A stretch of 64,000 nucleotides of DNA from Halodurantibacterium flavum. GTDB lineage: Bacteria; Pseudomonadota; Alphaproteobacteria; Rhodobacterales; Rhodobacteraceae. The position numbers and the translations under genes are program-made. Positions 26,384 through 34,966 of the stretch are shown here, one piece after another (within the stretch, counting starts at the first letter, position 1; the number at the start of each line of letters is the position of its first letter). The DNA is taken from NCBI RefSeq assembly GCF_042681825.1, contig NZ_JBHUGH010000001.1, positions 62,001 to 126,000 of the forward strand. The letters are read 5' to 3'. The notes under the pieces are model-generated. The model saw only the letters and a list, made by a program, of their open reading frames with translations. It was not told the DNA's origin and did not search any database.

Positions 26384-27210
26384 CCTTTGACGGCGCCGCC
26401 CGTCAGGCCGGCGACGATGTATTTCTGGGCGGCGAGAAAGAAGACGATGGCAGGCACGATGGTCAGCGTGACGAAGGCCAGCGTCAGGTTCCACTGGGTG
26501 ACGTATTCGCCGCGGAACTGCATCATCCCGAGCGGCCATGTGAAGACCTCGCGCGAGTTGAGGACCACCAGCGGCAGCAGAAAGTTGTTCCAGCTTTGCA
26601 CGAAGACGAAGACGCCCACAGTCGCCAGGATCGGCGCGGACAGCGGCAGGGTGAAGCGCCAGAAGAAGCGCACATATCCGCAGCCGTCGATATAGGCGGC
26701 CTCGAACAGCTCTTTGGGAAGCTGGGCGAAGAAGGTGCGGAACAGCAGGATCGCCAGCGACAGGCTGAATGCGGTCTGCGGCAGGATCACCGCCCACCAT
26801 GTGTCCAGAAGGCCGATATCGCGCACCTTGATGAACAGTGGCAGGATGGCGGTGGCGAAGGGGAACATCAGGCCCAGCAGGATGTAGGAGAACAGCATCC
26901 GCGAGCCGAAGAACCGGATCTGCGCAAAGACGTAGGCCGCCGCTGCCCCCACGATCAGCGTCAGCGCGACCGACCCGACCGAGATGACCAGCGAGTTGCG
27001 CAGGTAGCGCCAGAAGGCCGGGTCGGTGATGATCTGGCCATAGAACTCGGTGTTCCACGTCGCCGGCAGGCCAAGCGCATTGGTGCGTATCTCGGCATTC
27101 GTCTTGAAGCCGCCGAGGATGGTGGCGATCATCGGGGCCAGCACGAAACTGGCGACGATGCACAGGAACGCCACGCGCAGAATGTTGCGGGTCAGGTGGC
27201 CCCGTGTCAT
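26380..27210 (-). CDS. Sugar ABC transporter permease, MalG type
   Basis: A 276-residue inner membrane permease with six predicted segments, starting with a hydrophobic stretch at residues about 12-33, and the EAA motif in ELFEAAYIDGCGYVRFFWR (core EAAYIDG). It pairs with the MalF-type protein; the start overlaps that gene's stop by four bases. Confidence 0.9.
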   Translation of the reverse strand: MTRGHLTRNILRVAFLCIVASFVLAPMIATILGGFKTNAEIRTNALGLPATWNTEFYGQIITDPAFWRYLRNSLVISVGSVALTLIVGAAAAYVFAQIRFFGSRMLFSYILLGLMFPFATAILPLFIKVRDIGLLDTWWAVILPQTAFSLSLAILLFRTFFAQLPKELFEAAYIDGCGYVRFFWRFTLPLSAPILATVGVFVFVQSWNNFLLPLVVLNSREVFTWPLGMMQFRGEYVTQWNLTLAFVTLTIVPAIVFFLAAQKYIVAGLTGGAVKG

Positions 27211-28145
27211 GCAGTGGCCCTTTTCATGAAAATCCGCTGGTAGAAGATCGCGACCGTGACCGCGCCGACGAACAGGATCACGCCGACGGCGCTGCCGAAG
27301 CCGATGTTCAACCGCGTCAGGCCAAAGGTGTAGAGATAGGTCACTATGGTATGCGTCTGGTTCGACGGGCCGCCATTCGTCAGCGGGATGATGACGTCGA
27401 AGACCTGCAGCGCGCCGATGATGGCGAAGAAGGCGCTGACGGCGATCGCGGGCCTGATATGGGGGATTTGGACGTAGCGAACGACCTGCCAGCGCGAGGC
27501 GCCCTCGATCCGCGCGGCTTCGATCTGGTCCTGCGGCACGCTTTGAAGGGCCGCAATGTAGATCATCATGTGAAAGCCGAAATACTTCCAGACGATGACC
27601 GTCATGATCGCCGCAAAGGCCCAGTCAGGATTCGACAGGATGAAGACGTTCTGCAGCCCGAAGCTCCGCGCGATGGATGCCGTAACGCCGTAATTGCCGT
27701 CGAAGACGAAGGACCAGATGAGGCCGGCGGCGACCTCCGCGAGGATGTAGGGCAGGAAGAAGACCAGCCGGAAGGCGGCGTTGGTCGGGGTCTTCCTGTA
27801 GATAAGCAGCGCGAGAAACAGCGCCAGCGGCATCTGCACCACCAGCGAGACCGCGACTATCTTCAGGGTGTTGCCGACCGCGATGTGGAACACGGAATGG
27901 TTCAGGATGCGTTCGTAGTTCGCGATACCGACAAAGTTTGAGGGCGTGCCGTAACCGTTCCAGTTGAACAGCGAATACCAGGCGGATTCGCCCAAAGGCA
28001 GCGTCACGAACATCGTGAAGAGGATCAGCGCAGGCGGCAGCAGGATCAGCGCCGCAGTGACGCGGCCGTTCGAGACGGCGCGACGCCAGCGCGCAGAAAC
28101 GGGCATCCGCCTTCTGGTGTCGGCGAGGTTCGTTCCGGCGGTCAT
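27207..28145 (-). CDS. Sugar ABC transporter permease, MalF type
   Basis: A 312-residue permease with a first membrane segment at about residues 31-51 (LILLPPALILFTMFVTLPL) and the EAA motif in QIEAARIEGASRWQ. It forms the channel with the MalG-type partner. A 79-base gap with a stem-loop at 28178-28206 separates it from the binding-protein gene. Confidence 0.9.
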   Translation of the reverse strand: MTAGTNLADTRRRMPVSARWRRAVSNGRVTAALILLPPALILFTMFVTLPLGESAWYSLFNWNGYGTPSNFVGIANYERILNHSVFHIAVGNTLKIVAVSLVVQMPLALFLALLIYRKTPTNAAFRLVFFLPYILAEVAAGLIWSFVFDGNYGVTASIARSFGLQNVFILSNPDWAFAAIMTVIVWKYFGFHMMIYIAALQSVPQDQIEAARIEGASRWQVVRYVQIPHIRPAIAVSAFFAIIGALQVFDVIIPLTNGGPSNQTHTIVTYLYTFGLTRLNIGFGSAVGVILFVGAVTVAIFYQRIFMKRATA

Positions 28146-28177
28146 TCCGGCTCCTGACGATCAAGTAGCGTGTGGCG

Positions 28178-28206
28178 ACGGCGGGGACGATTCATGCCCC
28201 CGCCGT
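28178..28206 (-). other. Stem-loop between binding-protein and permease genes
   Basis: Perfect 9-base arms ACGGCGGGG and CCCCGCCGT with an 11-base loop, just after the binding-protein stop at 28225. As in the malE-malF gap of enteric bacteria, such a structure can protect the binding-protein mRNA or reduce read-through; the function here is inferred. Confidence 0.6.
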
Positions 28207-28224
28207 TCCCGCCGAGTGAGGGGC

Positions 28225-29487
28225 TCAGCGGAAGTCCCAGGCTTCCTGCACCTGGGCTGCGGCATCCTCGGGCGTGATTGCGCCTTGGGCGAGATCGGCC
28301 GATATGTCGTTGATCGTCGCGCCCACCGAGGCTCCCAGGAACTGATCGAGGAAGATCTGGTGGTAGCTGCTCGCCTCGATGTTCTGGGCGACCTGCACGT
28401 AGAACGGGTTCTCCATCTCGTCCGAGGTTCCGACCGCGATCGGGATGAACAGTTGCTGGCGGCCGGCCTCACGCTGGTTCTCGGCGTTCATCATGAAGGC
28501 CAGGAATTCGACCGCCTCGGGCGCCGCGTTCGCCGTCACAGCCCAGCCATTGATCCCGCCGAGCGTTGCATCGTTGCCGCCTTCGGCCACCGGATCGGTG
28601 ACGGTCGGGAAGCTGATGATTGCCAGCTGGTCGTCCGGCAGGCCTTCGCCGCTGGTCGAACGTTCGCGCATGGGCAGGTAGTCCCAGTCCCCCATGAGGT
28701 GGAAGGCGCCGGCGCCATCGGCGAACATGCCGCTCGCGGTTTCATAGGTGGTGCTGATATAGCCGGGCTGGAACGGTTCCAGCTCGACGAGGCGCTGAAA
28801 CTGCCGGCCCGCCTCGATGAAGGCCTCGTTCTCGAAGCCGCCGTTTTCGCCGGCCATCGCGTTCGTGACGACATCGGGGCCGCCGTGGCGCAGCGCCAGA
28901 TAGCTCCAGTAGAAATGCAGCGGCCACTTGTCCTGGCCCCCGGCGACGATCGGGGTGATGCCGGCATCCCTGACGGTTTGCACGGCTTCAAGAAAGTCGT
29001 CCCACGTCTCGATGCTGTCCAGATCGATGCCGGCCTGTTCCGTCAGTGCGGTGTTGGTCCAGAAGATCACCTCGGTCGCGTATTGCGGCAGGCCATAGAG
29101 CTGGCCCTCTACCTCATAGGCCTGGAGCCCGGCCTCGGGGATGGTCACGCGGAAACCTTCCGGCAGCAGATCGTCTATAGGTTGAAGGAATCCGGCCTCG
29201 ACCTGTTCGACGACTGTCTGGCCGCCCCAGCTGTAAAAGATGTCGGGCGCGGCGTTCGACTGCAGCAGCGTCGGCAGGCGGGCCTTGTAGGCCTCGTTCG
29301 CCACATATTCGAAGTTGACGCTGACGCCTTCATTCTGGGCTTCGAAGTCGCGGGCAATCTGTTCCAGATATGCCTCCTGCTCGGGGTTCACGACCACCCG
29401 CAGTACATTGATCTGGGTCTGCGCAAGGGCAGCGTTGCCGCTTATCACGGCGACGGCAGCGGCCAGAGCCGCGGTCGGGTATTTCAT
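28225..29487 (-). CDS. Sugar ABC transporter substrate-binding protein (family 1)
   Basis: A 420-residue periplasmic protein with a Sec signal peptide (cleavage near AALAQ, residue 22) and family-1 features: EQIARDFEAQNEGVSVNFEY, APDIFYSWGG and VTANAAPEAVEFLAFM. It is the first gene of the xylan-utilisation operon. The beta-xylosidase in the operon and nearby xylD/xylX suggest that the ligand is xylose or xylo-oligosaccharide; ligand class cannot be read directly from sequence. Confidence 0.9.
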   Translation of the reverse strand: MKYPTAALAAAVAVISGNAALAQTQINVLRVVVNPEQEAYLEQIARDFEAQNEGVSVNFEYVANEAYKARLPTLLQSNAAPDIFYSWGGQTVVEQVEAGFLQPIDDLLPEGFRVTIPEAGLQAYEVEGQLYGLPQYATEVIFWTNTALTEQAGIDLDSIETWDDFLEAVQTVRDAGITPIVAGGQDKWPLHFYWSYLALRHGGPDVVTNAMAGENGGFENEAFIEAGRQFQRLVELEPFQPGYISTTYETASGMFADGAGAFHLMGDWDYLPMRERSTSGEGLPDDQLAIISFPTVTDPVAEGGNDATLGGINGWAVTANAAPEAVEFLAFMMNAENQREAGRQQLFIPIAVGTSDEMENPFYVQVAQNIEASSYHQIFLDQFLGASVGATINDISADLAQGAITPEDAAAQVQEAWDFR

Positions 29488-29807
29488 CTTGTCCTCCCTG
29501 TGCCGGCTCCTCCGCCGGATTCTGGCGTGTCCGTGACAGAATATGAAGAGCGTACGTCATAAAAGAACTGCCTGCAACCGATTCCGGCCCTGGTTCAGGG
29601 CATGTGGCGCAGCGTCACCTTGATGCTGATGCGGCCGTCATCGGTTTCAGCGCGCGACCCTGCAACAGCGAAACAGCGGCCGAGATTCGGGGGCCAAGGC
29701 TTTAGATGCCGAAGCCGTCGTGCAGGAGCGTCCGCGGCAATGGGCTCTCCACTCGTGCCCGACGACGGGGCACCTCGGCCGTACCTGCGCGCGATCCGCG
29801 CGCCTCG
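29488..29807. other. Region upstream of the sugar importer operon
   Basis: No gene. The first 90 bases should hold the operon promoter; TGTC-cgt-GACA lies at about 29527-29537 but its 3-base spacer differs from the xylD/xylX motif. The ribosome-binding site (AGGAGG-like, minus strand) lies just before 29487. Confidence 0.4.
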
Positions 29808-30400
29808 TCATGGCGGCGGGACGTTGATGGCGACCACGTCCAATTGCTGGTGCAGCACCCGCCCCAATTCGGCGGCGAGGGGAAGGCCCGAGACCAGCGT
29901 CGCCATTTCCGGCTTCCAGTCCCGCAGCTCGGCCAGTGCCGCGCATCCGCCGCACCGGGATCACCGCCCGCAGCGCCAGGGGCCGCAGGCTGGGGCCTGG
30001 CAGTGCATCGCGTAGGCCAAGGAAGCTCTGAGGGGCGTAAATCAAAAGCCGAGCGTCCAAAAGGACATTCTTCTGCCGGGTGGGCCGCCGGTGCCCGCCA
30101 TAGGCCTGAGGCGGGTTGGGAAAAGCGCCAGTCCCCGGTTAATGGCATGGAATGTCTCGGCGATCGAACGCGGTCGCGCCGAGCCGTCCCGGGCGGCGGC
30201 CGTCGCCCTGTTCGTGGTGGCGGCGCGCAGACGACGACAGCACCAGTGAATGTCGGCCGCGCAAAGGCCGGGCACGGCGGCTCGCCAGGCAGCGGCAGGC
30301 CGCCGTTCAACCTGTAGCACGTGACCGCGATGGTGAAGGCCGTCATTGCCATCGCCGCCGGCAGTCCCGGGACCGCACCCGGAAGCAGCCGCCGCGAAAG
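29808..30400 (-). pseudogene. Decayed protein-coding gene, family not recognised
   Basis: Coding-like sequence is spread over at least two minus-strand frames with no intact frame. In order, fragments read AETFHAINRGLALF, then after a frame change NPPQAYGG and LLDARLLIYAPQSFLGLRD, then after another change ELRDWKPEMATLVSGLPLAA and QQLDVVAINVPPP before a stop at 29808. These look like one protein broken by at least two frameshifts. I cannot name the family. It lies just downstream of xylX in the same direction, so it may once have been part of that transcription unit. The start is not defined. Confidence 0.5.
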
Positions 30401-30408
30401 CCGCGGCA

Positions 30409-31572
30409 TCAGAGCCTACCCGCAAGACCACGCACGGCCAGGTTGCGGATCAACGCGGTGGTCCCAAAGGTCCATTGCGGGCAGCGGTCGGTCCGCTCGA
30501 CCCAGTTGATCAGCCGGCCGAGACGCGGCGAGGCGATCTCGACCCGGTCGCCGATCTCATGCGTGAAGCCTTGTCCCGGCCCCCGCCGGTCCTGCGTGGG
30601 CGCGAACATGGTGCCGAGGAACAGCACCGCCCCGTCGGGATATTGGTGCGAGCGATTCACGAGTTGCCCGGCCAGATCGACGGGCGAGCGGCTGATCGCC
30701 TCCATCCGGCTCTCTCCCTCCATCACGAAACCGTCCCGCCCCTCGACCCGCAGGGTGACGGTGGCGGTCTCCAGATCGGCCATGGTAAAGCCATCATCCA
30801 GCAGCCGGATGAACGGCCCGATCGCGCAGGAGGCGTTGTTGTCCTTGGCCTTGCCCAGCAGCAAGGCAGAACGCCCCTCGACATCGCGCAGGTTCACGTC
30901 ATTGCCGAGCGTCGCGCCGATGATAGTGCCGTCCGAGCGGATCACCAGCACAACCTCGGGCTCGGGGTTGTTCCAGTCGGATACGGGGTGAATGCCCACC
31001 AGATCGCCGCAGCCGACCGAGGACATCGGCTGCGCCTTGGTGAATATCTCGGCATCCGGACCGATCCCGACCTCCAGGTATTGCGACCAGAGGCCCATCT
31101 CCTGCAGCAGCACCTTTACTTCGGCTGCCTTGTCGGAGCCGGCGCGCACATCGCGCAGGCTCGCGCCGATCACGGGCTGCAGCCGGGCGCGGATGTCGGC
31201 GGCGCGGGCGCTGTCGCCGCGCGCCTGTTCCTCGATCACCCGCTCGACCATGCTGCCGGCGAAGGTCACGCCCGCCGCCTTGACAGCCTGCAAGTCCACC
31301 GGCGCCAGCAGTTGCCCGAGCCTGCGATCGAGAAATCCGTCCAGCGATCCCAGATCGACGCCGGGACGCCGGGCCACGGCATCGATCAGGTCAGGGCGCT
31401 CCAGCAGCGCCGACATGGTTGCTGCGACGGGAGAGAGATCAAACACATGCCCCTCGCGGATCACGACAGGGCAGGGGCCGTCCTGCACCTTCGACCAGAC
31501 GCGGCCCAGAAGGTGCGCGCGCCCGGCATCTTCGGGCAAGATCGAAGATGCCGCCAGGGCTTGCTGCATCAT
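30409..31572 (-). CDS. xylX: 2-keto-3-deoxy-D-xylonate dehydratase (fumarylacetoacetate hydrolase family)
   Basis: Converts 2-keto-3-deoxyxylonate to alpha-ketoglutarate semialdehyde in the Weimberg pathway. The 387-residue product resembles Caulobacter XylX along its length as I recall it: LLAPVDLQAVKAAGVTF, the metal-ligand segment WNNPEPEVVLV, GNDVNLRDVEGRSALLL, KAKDNNASCAIGP and PGQGFTHEIGD. The start has GGGAGGA six bases upstream. It is separated from xylD by the importer operon but shares a promoter motif with it. Alternative: arabonate-derived substrate. Confidence 0.87.
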   Translation of the reverse strand: MMQQALAASSILPEDAGRAHLLGRVWSKVQDGPCPVVIREGHVFDLSPVAATMSALLERPDLIDAVARRPGVDLGSLDGFLDRRLGQLLAPVDLQAVKAAGVTFAGSMVERVIEEQARGDSARAADIRARLQPVIGASLRDVRAGSDKAAEVKVLLQEMGLWSQYLEVGIGPDAEIFTKAQPMSSVGCGDLVGIHPVSDWNNPEPEVVLVIRSDGTIIGATLGNDVNLRDVEGRSALLLGKAKDNNASCAIGPFIRLLDDGFTMADLETATVTLRVEGRDGFVMEGESRMEAISRSPVDLAGQLVNRSHQYPDGAVLFLGTMFAPTQDRRGPGQGFTHEIGDRVEIASPRLGRLINWVERTDRCPQWTFGTTALIRNLAVRGLAGRL

Positions 31573-32113
31573 GCCATTCCTCCCGTCTCATTCTCGTCGC
31601 TGCCCTGAGATGTCAGACAACCTTATGAATGTACAGTAGCTGCGGCCTTTTGCGGCTGTCCACCGGAATCTTGCGCGCCGGCATTGGCGGGCTGGCGGCC
31701 GACTCCATCACCCGGCCGCCCGCAACGTGCCGGGTCGCCGCGAGTTGCCTCTGGAAGCTGTCCGTCGAGACCGGCATTCTGGTCAGCCCGCACCGGCAGG
31801 GATTGCACCCGCTCCGATGTGGGCTTCCACAATGGCCAGAATGCCAGCGGCTCATCCGGGAAGATGGCAGCACGGTGGCGCCGATCCGGGCCGATACCCG
31901 TCTGCTTCGGCGCACGCTTTTCTGTTGGCCGCAGGCTGTGTCGACGGCGCGGACACGCCCTGGCGGTCGCATCGCGTCGTGCCGAGGTGACTTTTCGCCG
32001 AACGGACCACGAAGGATCCGTGTCCAAAGATGCCAGCATCGGGATTGATCATGCGAACGCGTTGGCCCCCGATGGTTCAGGGACAACGGATGGCGGTTGC
32101 GCGACCGGCCCCC
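31573..32113. other. Intergenic region upstream of xylX
   Basis: No intact gene. It holds the xylX ribosome-binding site and the operator-like site at 31610-31620. The remaining 480 bases up to the end of the TRAP gene contain only open frames without family motifs. Confidence 0.45.
31610..31620. promoter_or_regulatory. Operator-like inverted repeat upstream of xylX
   Basis: ATGTCAGACAA contains the perfect inverted repeat TGTC-A-GACA and shares TCAGACAA with the site before xylD (reverse complement of 21036-21046). It lies 38 bases before the xylX start, in the expected promoter zone. Probably bound by the GntR regulator encoded at 21085. Confidence 0.45.
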
Positions 32114-33409
32114 CTAACGCATCTGCCCCGGCAGCCACAGCGCCAGCGCCGGCAGCAGGATCAGGAGGCCGAGCCGCACAAGGTCGGTGACGACGAAGGG
32201 CAGGACGCCGCGATAGATCGTCATCAGCGACGTCTCGCGCGCGATGGACTTGATGACGAAGACGTTCATCCCCACGGGCGGCGAGATCATCCCCAACTCG
32301 ACCGTCATCACCACGACCACGCCGAACCAGATCGGATCGAAGCCGAGCCCGGTCACGACCGGATAGACGATCGGCACCAGCAGGATGATCATCGCCATCG
32401 CATCGAGGATGCAGCCAAGGATCACGAAGATCGCGAGGATCAGCAGCAGCGTCGGATAGGGTCCGAGGCCCAACCCGGTCAGGAAGGCCGTCACCTTCTG
32501 CGGCGTCTGCGTCACCGCAAGGAAATAACCGAAGAGCATCGCGCCAATCAGGATCGTGTAGATCGCGACCGAGGTGCGCAGTGCCTCGACCAGGCTCGCC
32601 CGGATCAGCCGCAGGTTCAGGCGGCCGCGGATGACGCCGATGACCCCCGTGAGAAAGGCGCCGGCGGCCGCGGCCTCGGTGGGCGTGACGACGCCGAAAT
32701 AGATGCTGCCTATGATCGCGACAAAGAGAAGCCCCACCGCCCAGACCCCCTGCAGGGCGGCAAAACGCTCGGACCACGGCGCCGGGGTCCCGGCGGGCAG
32801 ATCGCGCCGCCAGGCAAAACGGACGCAGAGCATGTACATCGCAACCGCGAGCAATCCCGGCACCAGCCCCGCCATGAACAACTGACCCACGTCCTGTTCC
32901 GTCAGATAGGCATAGATCGCCAGCACGACCGAGGGCGGGATCAGGATACCGAGCGTGCCGCCCCCCGCGATGACCCCGGTGGAAAGTGCCTCGGGATATC
33001 CTGCACGGCGCATCTCGGGCAGGGCGACCTTGGTCATCGTCGCTGCCGTCGCCACCGAGGAACCCGAAATTGCCGCGAACCCGCCGCAGGCCGAGATGGT
33101 GGCAAAGGCAAGGCCTCCGCGCAGCCCGCCGAGCCAGGCCTGACCCGCCCGGAACAGCTCTCGCGACATGCCGGAATTGGTGGCCAGAACGCCCATCAGG
33201 ACGAACAGCGGGATCAGCGACAGGTTGTAATCGGTGATCGTGCGCACGGGCGAAATCGCCAGCTGGTTCAGCGCCGGCCGCCATCCGACCACGGCCGCGA
33301 AACCGCCCACGCCCACCAGCGCCATCGCGATGCCCACCGGCACCCGGATGACCAGCATTCCGAACAGGGCGAGAAAGCCGATGACGGCGATCCAGTCGGC
33401 GGGGCTCAT
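32114..33409 (-). CDS. TRAP transporter large permease (DctM)
   Basis: A 431-residue inner membrane protein with about 12 hydrophobic segments. Typical DctM sequences are visible: SGSSVATAATMTKVALPEM, GGTLGILIPPSVVLAIYAYLT and PPVGMNVFVIKSIA. With DctQ and DctP it drives Na+-coupled uptake of an organic acid. The start overlaps the dctQ-type stop by four bases. It is the last gene of a minus-strand operon that begins with an acyl-CoA ligase, so the substrate is probably a carboxylic acid that the ligase activates. Confidence 0.93.
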   Translation of the reverse strand: MSPADWIAVIGFLALFGMLVIRVPVGIAMALVGVGGFAAVVGWRPALNQLAISPVRTITDYNLSLIPLFVLMGVLATNSGMSRELFRAGQAWLGGLRGGLAFATISACGGFAAISGSSVATAATMTKVALPEMRRAGYPEALSTGVIAGGGTLGILIPPSVVLAIYAYLTEQDVGQLFMAGLVPGLLAVAMYMLCVRFAWRRDLPAGTPAPWSERFAALQGVWAVGLLFVAIIGSIYFGVVTPTEAAAAGAFLTGVIGVIRGRLNLRLIRASLVEALRTSVAIYTILIGAMLFGYFLAVTQTPQKVTAFLTGLGLGPYPTLLLILAIFVILGCILDAMAMIILLVPIVYPVVTGLGFDPIWFGVVVVMTVELGMISPPVGMNVFVIKSIARETSLMTIYRGVLPFVVTDLVRLGLLILLPALALWLPGQMR

Positions 33410-33915
33410 GCGGGGTCGTCCTCGGGGATGGGGCCGCCGCCGCGGATCAGGCGGATCAGGCGCGCGGCGGTGGTGATGCAGGCGGCGACGGCGCCCAGCC
33501 AGATCAGCCCGATCAGCGGCCAGACAGGCAGGCGGAGATCGTATGTGGCCTCGTTCGAGCGCCATGCGCTCAGCGCCCGGTCGTTCAGCTTCCAGGCCAG
33601 AAGGATCGTGAAGCCGAGAACGATGAGCGTCGCCAGCGCCTCGAAAAATCGCTGCCAGGACGGGCGCATCGCGGTGGTGAAGAGATCCACCTCGATATGC
33701 CCGCCCCGCAGGCCAAGACTTGCAAAGCCCCACATGATCGCGACGCCAAGCAGCAGTCGGGCCAGGTCGAAGCCATCGGGAATGGGCGCCGCGAAGGCAT
33801 AGCGCCCCACGGCGGAGGTGAACATGACCACCGTCACCACCGCAAGGCAGATGCCGGCGATCACATCCACGCCGCGCGACACGCGCAAGAGCAATGTCTC
33901 GATCCTGGCCAGCAT
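33406..33915 (-). CDS. TRAP transporter small permease (DctQ)
   Basis: A 169-residue membrane protein with four hydrophobic segments and a DctQ-like pattern (SAVGRYAFAAPIP, MWGFASLGLRGGHIEVDLF). It bridges the binding protein and the large permease. It lies 3 bases after the binding-protein gene stop and overlaps the large-permease start. Confidence 0.92.
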   Translation of the reverse strand: MLARIETLLLRVSRGVDVIAGICLAVVTVVMFTSAVGRYAFAAPIPDGFDLARLLLGVAIMWGFASLGLRGGHIEVDLFTTAMRPSWQRFFEALATLIVLGFTILLAWKLNDRALSAWRSNEATYDLRLPVWPLIGLIWLGAVAACITTAARLIRLIRGGGPIPEDDPA

Positions 33916-33918
33916 GGC

Positions 33919-34926
33919 TTACTCGTTCAGCGCGCCGTTCTCGCGCAAGAGTTCGATCAGCCGCGTGTGGATCGCCTCGGGATCTGCGCCGGTGGCGGCG
34001 ACGTCCGCGGACCAGGCCTCCATCAGCGGCGCGATCGAGGCGCGCCATTCGGCCGTCTCCTGTTCGGTCGGGGCATAAAGCTCATGCCCGGCCTCGATCG
34101 CCTTGTCCCGGCCCGACGCCTCCTGCACCGCCCAGCCTTCGGCCATGCGTTCGGCCCAATCGGTGGTGCAGTGATCGTCCATCACCTGCCGGTCCTCGGG
34201 CGAAAGGCCGTCATAGCTGGCGCGGTTCATCGCCATCACGAAGCTGGTGACATAGAGCGGCAGGTCCAGGTGGTTCTTTGTGACGCTGTCGATCCCGAAC
34301 AGGAAGATCGAATCCCAGGGAAAGAAGGTCGCGTCGGCCGCGCCCCGGGCCAGGATCTCGCGCGAATCCGGGGCCGAGGCCTGAACGTTCGCGCCGCCCA
34401 GCAGGCTGACATAGCGGCCCACCGTGGCCTGCGCCGGACGGACGTTCAGGCCCGACAGATCGCCCGGCACCCGGATGGGCCGCGTCGAATGCAGCGTGCC
34501 GGGATCATGGACAAAGCCGAGGCACATGTGGATGTCGGGCATCTCGGCCTCGACATACGCGCGATACCATTCGTCGAAGGCGCGCGAGCCGCCGGTTGCG
34601 TTGGCGAAGTTCAGCGGCACCTCGGCAAGGCCCGCGATGGGAAAACGGCCCGGCTGATAGCCCGGGTTCACATAGGCGATGTCGGCGATCCCGTCGCGCG
34701 CCATGTCAAAGTGATCGGCCGCCGCGCCCAGTTGCTGGGCCGGATAGATCTCGATCGTGATGCGCCCCTCCGACGCCTCGCGGATCGACTCGGCCCAGGG
34801 CTCGAAGCCGGTGATCTGGACGGCATGCTGCGCGGGCACCCAATGGGCAAGGCGCAGCGTAACGTCGGCCTGGGCCGCTCCGGCACAGAGTGCGGCCGTG
34901 GCGGCCAGTGCGGTAATGATCCTCAT
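33919..34926 (-). CDS. TRAP transporter substrate-binding protein (DctP)
   Basis: A 335-residue periplasmic protein with a signal peptide ending near AAQA (residue 20) and DctP features: LRLAHWVPAQHAVQ, GRITIEIYPAQQLGAA and the conserved Arg in GLNVRPAQATVG that binds the ligand carboxylate. The start at 34926 follows GGGAGGA; a start six codons earlier is possible. Ligand identity is not readable, but association with ligase and crotonase genes points to an aromatic or branched carboxylate. Confidence 0.92.
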   Translation of the reverse strand: MRIITALAATAALCAGAAQADVTLRLAHWVPAQHAVQITGFEPWAESIREASEGRITIEIYPAQQLGAAADHFDMARDGIADIAYVNPGYQPGRFPIAGLAEVPLNFANATGGSRAFDEWYRAYVEAEMPDIHMCLGFVHDPGTLHSTRPIRVPGDLSGLNVRPAQATVGRYVSLLGGANVQASAPDSREILARGAADATFFPWDSIFLFGIDSVTKNHLDLPLYVTSFVMAMNRASYDGLSPEDRQVMDDHCTTDWAERMAEGWAVQEASGRDKAIEAGHELYAPTEQETAEWRASIAPLMEAWSADVAATGADPEAIHTRLIELLRENGALNE

Positions 34927-34966
34927 GATGTTCCTCCCTCTCATGGCGGCCTTGGCCGCGTGATCC

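Noticed and set aside
29527..29537. TGTC-cgt-GACA before the sugar importer operon as a third xyl operator
   Set aside because: The half-sites match but the spacer is three bases instead of one, so the same dimer is unlikely to bind both.
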